This document shows, in pieces, positions 1 to 10,132 of a DNA stretch of 64,000 nucleotides. This DNA is from Heterobasidion occidentale (taxonomy: Eukaryota > Basidiomycota > Agaricomycetes > Russulales > Bondarzewiaceae): assembly GCA_039111635.1 (NCBI GenBank), contig JBCAQO010000013.1, positions 1,240,001 to 1,304,000 of the forward strand, given 5' to 3'. The position numbers and the translations under genes were made by a program. How positions within the stretch are numbered: the stretch's first letter is position 1; every line of letters starts with the position of its first letter. The notes below the pieces were generated by a model. The model was not told the DNA's origin. It saw only the letters and a program-made list of their open reading frames with translations, and did no database searches.

Positions 1-1
1 C

Positions 2-85
2 CCGTGCGTCGAGAGGATCGCGCTGGCGGCAGAGCGCTGCCGCCGCGCGTTCGCCGGCAAGCGCCCAGCACTACGCAAGCACTGA
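2..85 (+). CDS. possible C-terminal end of an unidentified protein (partial)
   Basis: From the window edge one plus frame stays open for about 27 codons and stops with TGA at 83-85. It encodes an Arg/Ala-rich stretch (it reads PCVERIALAAERCRR at the start). This could be the last exon of a gene lying to the left, but it is too short to assign to a family. It may also be a chance open frame in GC-rich sequence. Confidence 0.2.
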   Translation, partial: PCVERIALAAERCRRAFAGKRPALRKH

Positions 86-636
86 GGCACTCAACCTGCA
101 CGCGGACGTCTGTCCACAGGACGTCACATCGAACACCCCAAGATCCACAGTTTGCGGCTGGCTGGTGTGCCCTGCGGGAAATCTGTCCTATTCCGCAGGC
201 TGTCAATCCTGCGCCGCCTCTCGACCTCCGCTTCGACAGAGGTTCTCAGCGCTCGTCGTTTTGGCCCAAAGGCGATACGAACGGGAAGGGAGCCCGGTGG
301 ACTTGTTCCTGATGTCGCGAAGCTCGCCGAAATCGCTAGGTGACTTGTCAAGCAGCCTCCGATCGCTCTCAGAGTCGCCGCCCTTCGCATTCTTAGCTCC
401 CGTGTCAGCCGGTAAACATCTGTACTCGTGCGCCTTCCTTCAGGGAAGAATTCACGGCGCGACTGTATATTGCCTCTATCGCGCATGCGATGAAGCCGGG
501 CGGTGGCGGATAAGTTCGCAGAATCAAAAGCAGAGCACACGGGAAAAAAAATTCAGGTCAGGTCAAGAAAGAACCTCGAAACAACAGTCTCTCATTGCAC
601 GCGTACGGCTAAACCACATATCTTGCAACAATCGTA
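86..636. other. intergenic region, no supported gene
   Basis: Overlapping open frames occur on both strands but none shows a recognisable domain or a consistent exon structure. The right part should hold the 3' untranslated region of the minus-strand eIF3l gene that ends at 637. Confidence 0.5.
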
Positions 637-3246
637 TCAAGCGCTGGCCTTCGACGCGCCCCATGCGACTTTCTTTTGGGCCTGCGCAGGTTTTGCGGCC
701 TTTGCGGTGTCGGCCTCTTGCGAGCCGTTTTGGGCGACGGGCGCCTTGGGCGCGATCGGCAGCGGGCTGTTGCGCAGGCCGTCGAGGACCCGCTGCGCGT
801 GCTCGGTGTTGCGGATGAACCAGCCTGCGAAGCGGCGCCCCACGGTGGACTCGCATATGTGCACCATGTTCTGTAGGTTCGTTGTGATCAGGAAATTGGC
901 CGTAGAAAGAGAGGCATGCGGGGGGTGGGTACCTCGTGGATGACAAAGTCAAGATCGCTCGTGGAGATCATTTGGCCCTCGAGCAGACCCTTCTCGTTGC
1001 CGACGCGGCTGACGCAGCGGCTGGCGGCCTTGACGGCCATCATCTGCTGCACCATCTCCTCCTCGTCGGCGTCGAGGAAGCCCGCGAGCTTGCTGGCGTC
1101 GAGCGACGTGTAGAGCTTGAGGAAGCTGCGCAGCGTCGGGACAGCCGCCTGCGCGCGCACGTCGGCGAGGAAGAGCGCGATGTGTCGCTGCTGCGGCTCG
1201 ACCGGGGCCGACTCGACATAAGCTGCGAGCTGGCTTGGGTCTTCGTATGGGGGCGCATTGGCGGAGATGAACTTGGGGCAAGCGTGGCTGAAGAGTTCTT
1301 CAAAGGCGGGAATGCCCTCCTCGCTGTGTGAGTTGTTAGAAGACCGTTCACGTGCGTGCTGAGACGAAGCGAGACCCACCCCCGGGACATTTTTGTGAAT
1401 TGCTCGCCGTAGCGGTCCTTGACGATGTTGGCGATGTTGTCGTCAAGGCGGCTGGGCGAGAGCGCGTTGCAAATCGCAAAAAGCGCATACATCCGGTCGG
1501 CGGTCTTGTTGATCTGCGATGAAGATTGATCAGAATGTGTTCATACTAGAAGACAAGTAGGACCGGATACCTGATCGTACTGGTAGCTTCGTGTATGGTA
1601 TTGTCTCATCCGAAGGATGAAGTTCAGGATAGAGACGAATGCGCGGATGGCATCGGGATACCGCCGCAGCATGATGTAGCAGAAACCAACGTAGTAGTAC
1701 GTGGTGACATGGCAAGCTGTCACGCGTGTAAATGGGGTCTAACAAAGGTTCAGTAAACGGAGAAGTCACGGGGAGGTCAAAACGCACCTTTTGGTTGAGC
1801 TCGACGTTCTCTGCTACCTTCAAAGCCAAGGTGAAGTCGCCGAGAAGGACGTGGACGCGTAGCAGCCCGATCAAGCTGAAGAAACCGAGCATGCGATATA
1901 GCGGGCGAACGCCGTATTCACCGACGATCTCACTACACACGTCGTGGTATTTAGCGAATCAGATGTCTTAAAATCAAAACAGCACGCACGCGAGCTCTTC
2001 CTCGGATTTGCCTTGCTGCTGTGCGACGATGTACTCGTTGATTTTAGATTTTTGAATGAGCGAGTACAGTACGTTCAAGACACTGTATGCACTCCAAACC
2101 TGCGCGCGCGCGATAAGATCAAAAGAACACCAGCGCAACGAATGAAGCATACCTGGCCACCATCTGCCAACATCAGTAGTTCTTCGTCGCTCTTTGTTTT
2201 GACCTTCGCTGTCCATACACAGAATGACTGGAACTGATAGATGAACTCGTCAACGATGTCCCATAGCCATTGCTCTGGCAACTCGAGCGTGACAGGGCCA
2301 TCGGAGTCTGCCCATGACTGATTAGGGGCCGATAAATGGCTATAAGCAAAAGACCTACTGAGGAGGTAATTAAAAAGTTCACAGCTATTCTCGTATGAGT
2401 GGAAGCGATCGTCGATATTTGGCTGAAGGCGAGAATAGACGTGACGGTAGTAGAGTTCGCGGTAGAGGATGAGGAAGAGCTGATCTAGCTTCATTTGTCG
2501 ATACGCTATTGAGGCTATTCAGGAAGTGAAACAACGTACCATCATTGACGAGCGGTGCGATAACCTCTGCCTCCGGCCACTCTGTCTTCGCATAGTATTT
2601 CTCCGTCAGGCGGTTCCACCCGCTGTCGTAGGCAACTGTGATTTCAGCCAGATTGTTCTCGAGCACGGCTTGATGGAAATGCACAATAAACTGTGTGAGT
2701 GATGTTCAGATGTGCGATCATATTGGGAGCTGCCTGTACGCGGAACTCCATCCAAGGAAAATAAACGCAAAAAGACGCTAAGCCTTTTGCCTAGCCAAGA
2801 TGTATCTGACGAAGACACGGAATATGGATGGAAGATGGTAGAAATGACGTATGCTCGCAGTAACAAACGCTGTCTTCGGGGATGGGCTTGGTGTACAGGC
2901 ATAGAATTGAACTCACCCGCTTGACCACATCGGGAATCTGAGCAAAGGCAGCTTGCTGAGCCATCTGCTGCTGTACAGCCAAGAGCGCGACTTCATTGAT
3001 GCGCGACTGAGCTATTGAAGGACTCCAGTTGATGAAGGAGAAGGAAGACAGTTACGCGCAAGACGCACCATCGTCGTAGGATCCACTCTGTCCATAGTTT
3101 CCAATCGCAAGATTGACATCGACGTCATGTAACTCTTCATCTATCTCTTCAGCTGCCAGAGAGCCATTCGTTGCTGCGCCATGGTGGAGCCGGCGAGGAT
3201 GGTAGAACGAAAGTTTTCCGTTCTGGGATGGAACGGTGAGGGTCAC
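637..3246 (-). CDS. EIF3L: eukaryotic translation initiation factor 3 subunit L (eIF3l)
   Basis: This gene encodes the PCI-domain subunit L of the cytosolic eIF3 complex, which assembles 43S pre-initiation complexes. Conserved blocks appear in order on the minus strand across about ten exons. These include an acidic N-terminus ([12 protein letters not shown]), the [19 protein letters not shown] helix, [38 protein letters not shown], the [20 protein letters not shown] block, [20 protein letters not shown], and a C-terminal PCI half containing [20 protein letters not shown]. The last exon ends with a basic/Ala-Lys tail and TGA at 639-637. The first clear intron lies near 3068-3013, joining YDD to AQSRINEV. 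The start is unsettled: the frame is open back to 3246 and beyond without an in-frame ATG, so a short upstream 5' exon is likely. No damage was seen. It is divergent from the nucleotidyltransferase gene at 3504. Confidence 0.9.
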
Positions 3247-3503
3247 AAGTAAACTAGAATCGATTTGTAGACCGCTTCCAATCGAGCGTAGAAAACCTTC
3301 GAGGCTCTGATGGCGGCCTTCGAAAAGTCTTCAGCTCTCCTTTGCGGCAACTCGGCACGGGCTCGGAGCCTGAAAGCCCCAAGCGCTCTGAGCTGCTCTC
3401 AGTCTCGTGAAACACTGCTTTCGCCAATACATCTAAAACCCTCTCGCACACTTCTCTTTGCTACTCTGCAGTCCTGGGGTTCTCAGCTTACCTTCCGCCA
3501 TAG
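3247..3503. promoter_or_regulatory. putative divergent promoter region (eIF3l / nucleotidyltransferase)
   Basis: About 250 bp separate the recognisable 5' coding part of eIF3l (minus) from the ATG at 3504 (plus), so the two genes probably share a bidirectional promoter. No clear TATA box was identified. Part of this stretch may be the missing first exon and intron of eIF3l: on the minus strand ATGGCGGAAG followed by GTAAGC occurs at about 3497-3482. Confidence 0.4.
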
Positions 3504-6500
3504 ATGCGATCCTTGCGAACCTTTTCAACAACAAGATTCACGAGCAAGCAATCATTGTTTCAGCCATATGTCGCCCCATTGAACGAGGAGCAGAAGAAGG
3601 CTTTGAGGAAGAAGATCATGAAGTCCATGCCAAATTTTCACGGAAGTATGAAAAGAGATGCTCAGTGGCTCTTGAATGTGTGCATGCCCTGTCCTCGCTT
3701 CGCCCACTCTTGACTGACATGCTTCGCCGTCATCAGACTTTCGCTGTCTCCGTGCAGAGGTCACACGAACGCAAGCAAATCCATGCGACGATTCGAGACA
3801 TCATTCGATCATCTGCTGGAGATGATTATGACGTAGAGGATATCAGCATGCGAAATTACGCCATTGACGTTGACCCGGCACCTCTGGAGTTGGTCATAGT
3901 AGTGAGCACATCTTCTTACGCTCTCGAGTCGTCTCGCTACAGGGAAATAAAAGGCTTACACATCATCTCAATGATTGACGTGTTCCACTACAGGACAAAA
4001 AACATCCTAAGGGTCTTCCACCAGGAACGGACTTCGCGCAGCTTCCGGTCGTGTATAAACCAAGGTAAATATCTTCAGACTGCACATCACCTGTAACCTG
4101 ATCTCTCCTGGCGAAGACAATTGTCACAGTTACTCATTACACATGGGCTCGATGGCGGGTTCAGACCGCAAGGCGTAGATCGTCGCCAACGCGTTCGCAT
4201 GGTGGACGGCCGACCACATTATGTACCGGAGGAATTTGTTCGATGGCCTGAATACCAGCCTTTCGAGCGTGGCTTTCTACACCCTGCGACACTGCATGTT
4301 CAAAGTCCGGCAGAGTTTAAACTCACTCTGCCTGGCCCGACGATCAGTCCTACGCTGAAGTTGCTAGATACATATGGCAGAATGAGCCCGTATATCTTCA
4401 ACACGATCAGTCTTCTTTACATCTGGATACGATCGTGGGGAGTGCATGACTTCCCCCCGATCGTTTTGGCAATGATGTTCGTCAATTTTCTCCAGGTTCG
4501 TACACGCCTTTGTCTCAGTCGATCCACGGTGCTCACAACCGCCAACAGGAGTCTTACATGTTTCCCACTCTCAGTCCGACTCAAAAAAGCCCTAATTCGC
4601 AGGGGAGCTCTCCTGAATTGGCCGAAAATATCGCCTGGATGCCATATCATGACTACGATCAGGGGCGCAGCGTTCTGTTGAAATCCTTACCTATCGATTT
4701 ATCCCTCGATCCGAAGATCTACTTCAAATTTGACAGAAGGTCTGGTATTGTGATGTATGATTTTTTCAAGTAAGCTCGTTGCATGTCCAATGTTAGGTTT
4801 TCTCAGCCGGCCAACTTCTTTCGCATAGATGGTTTGCCGAAAAGAATTTCCATGCTGCAAAGGAGCGTCAGATTCTGTCTATTCATACGCCCAACACGCT
4901 TGAACCTGTTCGCCGGGATATCTATGCGTGGAAAAATGACCAGAGCGTTGTTCAGGATCCGTTCGTCCCCACTTACGTGAGTCTTCTACCTTCCTCTCAT
5001 TTTGCTCATCTTATATATAATATTTTTGGACTTCCCTCGGCGAGCTAGAACCACGCCTATACCGTCTCTCGTTCCGCACTATATTGTCTCTCTTCCATTG
5101 CGATGTCTGCTGGCCCTGCCCTATCTAAGGCGAAATCGTTAGGAAGCATATATGGACTCCATATCACTCCACCACGACTCGGGGCATATTGGAAGGAACG
5201 CTACATCGACACGAACGTGATTTTCAGATCCCCGCACGTGTACAAATTTCCACAAGAGCCCCCAAAGCGGAGGTCATACCATACCAGTGCTCGTCTCCGA
5301 AAGGATGTCCAACGTGCTCCCCAGGTAAGCTAATCATTTTGACCATCCTAGAATAGACGATACTATGTCTTGGAATATTGTCTCTTTCGAAACAAATTGG
5401 ATCTATCGATCCTGAGAACTTGTGACATCTGCAGGTACCTGTCTCACCAGCGCGCGTTGGGGCTTTTCGCTCAAGGACACTCGAGAAAGTGACAAATATC
5501 ATCAAGGTGCGGTATGGTGCCAAATATTCTGTCGAGTGCTTTGGTAGTACGCAGTATGGCGTAGATTCGCCGGGCAGCGATCTCGACCTAGTAATCATCG
5601 TGAGCACGATCCCGCGCTATAAAATATGCAGTCTTCACAATTTTGTTTCCTGTCCTTAGGATCCTGATAGGCGTAACGGATTTGGCCCGAATGTCAAGCT
5701 GAAGGCACTCCCAGGTAACTATCTCTATATTTGTTGGCAAGTCGAACGTTGACAACATCTGCGTAGCCATTTATAGCATAAAGTAAGTAGTCCTGAATTG
5801 TATAATCAGCGTCTTATTGAACCTGTCGCTATAGTCACCTTGAGAAAAGTCTCCGCCAAGCTGGTCTTCAAATAATCCTCAAGATACCTAAAGCGACCGT
5901 GCCTATCAGTATGCCGCTATACTGCCTCGACTGGTGGCCGTCTAATCTCTGATTTGGGGCAGTCAGATTCCGCGATCCACTGACTGGCATCACTTGTGAT
6001 ATCAACGTCAACGATCGACTTGGTATCGCGAACACAAAGCTTATCAAGCGTTATTGCGACCTTCTTCCTGTTCTTCGCCAAGTCATCATGACTATAAAGA
6101 TGTGGGCGAAAGAGTATGGATACAACAATACAGGTGTTCAGGGTGGTACGGTCACTTTCAGCAGCTATGCCCTGACGCTGATGTCAATTGGACTATTCCA
6201 AGTGAGTGGGCTCAACTCACGGGATGGGATTGAAAGATGCTCATCTATAGTTGGTAACAGGCTCGTGGCTTTCTTCCTAATCTGCAGAATGTCTCCAAGT
6301 CCGACCTAAATTCCTATACGGACTTCTTCTGGCTGAAGCAGAAGGGCGGAGTGAGCACGAAATGCGACGTCCGATGGAAGGAATGCGTCGATTGGAAGCC
6401 TCCACGAGATCTGAGTGTGGATGAAGCCGTCATGGATTGGTTCCGGTACGTCGATGGCCTTGATATGCACCGATCGGTGGCTGAAGTTTGTTTTTCTATA

Positions 6501-7329
6501 CTTCGACAGCTACTGGGGGCGCGACCACCGGTACGAGACCGATGTTATGAGCATTCGACATGGAGAGTTGATTCCAAGACAAGAGCCGTTTCAAAATCTG
6601 GCAACAAGTCAACACTGACTCGCGCTGCAGACTCCTGGGATCTATCTGTTCAGGTGAAGATTCGGCGGAGCCAAAGATCACGGCAGAATTTGCGATTACG
6701 GAGAGAACTACAATGCGGCAGAAACGGAAGGTCCGTTTTATTCTATCCTAATCAAATGATAAGGGTTGATGAATAGGTCTCTCTTGGACAGACCTCGAGC
6801 CTATTGTAGAGCGCGATGAGGTTGGATTTGGGTTGCGAAGCCTAGAGACTACGGAAGATGCTACTAGACAGCTGTCTAAGGAGACAGATTCGCAGAGGCT
6901 CGCTCCCGAAGAATTCGCCGCCCAGGATATTCTTGTCGATGCTGACCAGCAGTCATCCTTATGGGCCCGACAAGCATTGTGTGTTGCTGATCCGTTCATT
7001 GTGACCAAGGTGTGTATGTGGTCGCTTCGATGTTCATCTGTCAAATTGAAGGCATTATGTAGAACGTGGCAGGGGCGGTTGGTCATAAGGCCATCGAGAA
7101 GTTTCGGGATGATTGCATGCGCGCTTACATCTTGATAGGCTCGGAACGGGCCCGCAAGGAAACTAAAGGGAAGGATGGGGATCAAGGAAAGCCCAAGGGA
7201 GAACCCCGAACCCAGAAGAATCGCGCTCAGGGGCGCGATAGTGAAGGTGCTGCTGCTGCTGCTGCTGAAACTGAAAGCCCCTCTCAAGCACCAAAAGGAT
7301 CAAGCCGTAGATTATCTGCCGACGATTGA
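3504..7329 (+). CDS. tandem Cid1-type nucleotidyltransferase: inactive N-module plus active C-module
   Basis: This looks like a non-canonical poly(A)/poly(U) polymerase (DNA polymerase beta fold) with two consecutive modules. The C-module is complete: FGS at the start of the catalytic loop, SDLDLVII with the two metal-binding Asp, the third Asp in GITCDINVND, the helix block IMTIKMWAKEYGYNN, and a PAP-associated ending ALCVADPFIVTKNVAGAVGH. The N-module follows the same order. It includes the block NTISLLYIWIRSWG and its own PAP-associated ending VVQDPFVPTYNHAYTVSR, but the FGS and DLD residues are replaced. Splicing 4976 to 5049 keeps one frame through both modules, which argues for one gene. 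The N-terminus MRSLRTFSTTRFTSKQSLFQ is basic and hydroxylated like a mitochondrial presequence. The tail has an alanine run from GCT repeats and ends with TGA at 7327-7329. The RNA substrate is unknown. Two separate tandem genes remain possible, because a TATA-like run and an ATG lie near 5013 and 5103. Confidence 0.8.
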
Positions 7330-7803
7330 CCTAACGCTGACCGCTTGTCTGCCACCCGTACCCACTTCGTGCCGTGGCTTCTCGCGATATAGTAATCCAC
7401 CTCCCCCGTTTCGGCGTGGCGAAGGATCAAGCACTCCACATGGTGACACAGACAGCCAAGCGATGCGTGTACCATAAATTATAATCATCTATAAGACTAA
7501 TAAACATCTTGAAAATACGATCCTCCGAGGCACTCAGAAGGACCGGGCATGTTGAGTAAGGAGCGTGTCGCGTTGGTCGCCCGATGGCGGCGACATTTAA
7601 GGTGCTGACCTTGCGCAGAAGTTAGTCGTTCTACGTAGGAAACCCTTGAAAATCCACACAAAATAGTGCATGATGACGACCACGGTCTCCGCATTAAGAC
7701 ACAGAAAGACCCCAGTCACCGCTAGATCTTGATTGCCAACTCAGATCTGCTTGACTGTTCTTGACATTTTGCTTTGACTTCGGTCAGTCTTCGGTCTGAG
7801 CCT
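7330..7803. other. intergenic, no supported gene
   Basis: This holds the 3' flank of the nucleotidyltransferase gene and the left flank of a truncated amidohydrolase copy. The last 60 bases loosely resemble the sequence just upstream of the full amidohydrolase gene (14200-14251), so the duplication may begin slightly to the left of 7804. Confidence 0.4.
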
Positions 7804-8065
7804 ACGGCAGAGGACGACAGGCTTTTCTATGATCATGAAGACCATATCCGACTTGAAGAGCGTGAGCCTCCCAGCCGCAGACGACCACACTCCTCGTAGG
7901 AGGTTTCCGCCTCGATGTCGCATCTTTCAACGCGCTCTCAGGCTCCTGCTGCCTTGTTGTACTACTCTGGTACTGTTCTTCGCTCTTCCTACTAGAGCTC
8001 CGTGGTCTCTAGTCTCCGCGCAACGCTCCACAAGGATCATCCGTGCAAACATTGCTCTGAGCCCT
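7804..8065 (+). pseudogene. truncated 5' copy of the propeller-amidohydrolase gene
   Basis: This block is a direct repeat of 14252-14495, which covers the 5' leader and first codons of the intact gene. Both copies begin ACGGCAGAGGACGACAGGC and run through the start codon and the membrane-anchor segment to GAGCCCT. The reading frame from ATG 7829 stays open across the whole block despite two in-frame length differences. It encodes the same SVSLPAA, RALRLLL and SAQRSTR landmarks as the intact protein. After 8065 similarity stops and no propeller or hydrolase sequence follows. It is therefore a gene fragment left by partial duplication, or a former tandem copy cut by later insertion. Confidence 0.75.
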
Positions 8066-10132
8066 ATATTGCTTCTTGGTCTCGCTGCTCTCACGTTTCG
8101 TTTCTCTACCACCCGGCGGGCACCCCGAGCCTAAAATTCCAGACAAACACCGACTTCATCACACACTGCAGCAAGGTCAGCCCTCAGGGTCTTCGGTGGT
8201 GAAGGTGCGTTGCATCCCTGCTTCACCGTCCTTGTCCCTCGTCCCTCTGTCTTGGCCTACCTCTGTATGGTGCACTGCGTCCACAGCTAGGGAAACATGG
8301 TTAAGACATTCTCATGACGTGCGTCGACCTGACGCCTAGGCTCCTTGGTTCCAACTCCCATCCTCTTCTTCCCTTTCTGACACCACTTCGCCTTCCGCAT
8401 CTTCACACCCTTTCTAGCTCCCTCATTATATCTGAATGATAACCCACATCCATCACCAAAGCCTACTTTTTCGACCCCGGCATTACAAGCCCTTGTGCAA
8501 TGAGCCCTCGGCGGAGGCCTCCGACCTGAAAGTCATCAGCAAGCGCTTATTCAACAAACTCACGCCATTGCGCAGAAGGACCTTCAACACGCATACGTGC
8601 TCAAGATGCTCTGGCAAGGCGAACATCGCATCGCGGTCGGGTCTTCTGGCTGACAGGGCGCCCCGCTGGTTATGCTCAAGGTTTCGATCCAGATTCCTGT
8701 ACTCTGACGTATTTTGGTGAGTCGACCGGTGTTCTCCCTTTGTTTTCTTCTGTTTTCTTCTTGTTCTTGCTTGAGGAGGAAGACGGATAGTTGATTTTGG
8801 CCTTGTCCTGAGATATCGACGGCACTTGTTCTATCACAAGCCTCGGAGTTTTCTGCGTGCTCGAACGTGTGCACATGTTCAATGTCGGAGTACCAGTGAG
8901 TCTTGTCGTCTTTCTACCCTCATCCGCATGGGCTGCATACAATAAGCATCTAGCCTTTGCTTTTAATTCGGATTGGACTTGGTTTGGACTTCTTGGATCG
9001 ATACGATGCGATACGAACAAGCTCATCTCTACTTTCTCTTCGTTGACTACTCGATATCGATTCTTCCTGTACTTTCCTCGCTGTCGACTTTGACTTCAAA
9101 TCGAACGTGAACGCTCCTGGTACCCGACTCCCCACTTGAACTCGCAGTGCTTTGAAACCCTGGACTACGCGCTCGACGCAACTTTGCGGCGGCCCTGCAA
9201 GCTCAACATGTCTGAGACATAGACCGTGAAGAGTACGAGCGTCATTCTGTATTTGCTCTCCTTCTATTCCTCTTTGTATGCCTCGTTTCTCCCTGTCCAT
9301 CCGGCTTGTTATTTACTCGTGTCGCTAAATAAACTTTCTTCGCGTTCGTTTCTGGATCGCATCTTGCTCCTTTCCTCTAGCGTTCTGCGGCATGCCTGAG
9401 CGCATCGCGACGGAGCTTCTCAAGTCGCAAGGGTACACGAAACCTGTCGATTGGTAGACGGTGATGGCCAAGTGCTCGTGTTAACGCGCTCCTTGTTACC
9501 CAAAGGTGCGGAGCGTAGTCGACGCACACACCGAGACCCCGCGAAGCGCCTGAACGTGAATTGCAGCAAAGAGACGAAGTGTCGTCCGTTCTTTGCCTAG
9601 CATGTCGATTGGCACCGAGAGTCAGACTCACGTCTCGGGATGGTTGAAGTGCTTGTAGGTCTATGTAGCGCTCATTGGCGTTGTCTCTTTCACGAGGGTT
9701 TGTGGTTGAATAGCATGAAACCTCATCAGTTGTCGATGTTGAGCTAGCAGAGGGGATCTTGAGAGCTCCCATACTGGCAGGAGGACTGATCTGATTGTCA
9801 TCTTATAGCAGAATACGCAATCATCAAACGCACGGATGTAATTTCTTCATGACGGAGACACAGCTATTTACCGGGTCTGATGACATGGGTAATTTCAAGC
9901 AATGATGAATGTGAAGATTGATACAGTATATAATGCGTACTCAAACTAGAGCAATGCCAACTCCACTAATCCCGAGCTCTCCAAACGACACGAAACCAGG
10001 TCAGACTTCTCAAGGCGCCAAACATCTTGAAAATATTGCTATGGACAAGGTAGTCACATGGGGCTGCTGGGACGCATGCAGCAATTGGAGGTGACATCTC
10101 TATGATAAAGCATCACTTTAGTTGTCGACGTT
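8066..10132. other. accessory stretch without a supported gene
   Basis: Several short plus-strand open frames occur (for example 8436-8720), but none has a domain I recognise or a convincing chain of splice sites. The sequence looks like degenerate filler between the amidohydrolase fragment and the STAND pseudogene. The region near 9900-10132 should contain the 3' flank of the minus-strand STAND gene. Confidence 0.4.

Noticed and set aside
5103..5333. Separate gene starting at ATG 5103 (MSAGPALSKAKSLGSIYGLH)
   Set aside because: Splicing 4976 to 5049 yields the family-typical DPF...NHAYTVSR ending and leads in frame into this segment. One two-module gene is therefore preferred, although a second promoter is not excluded.
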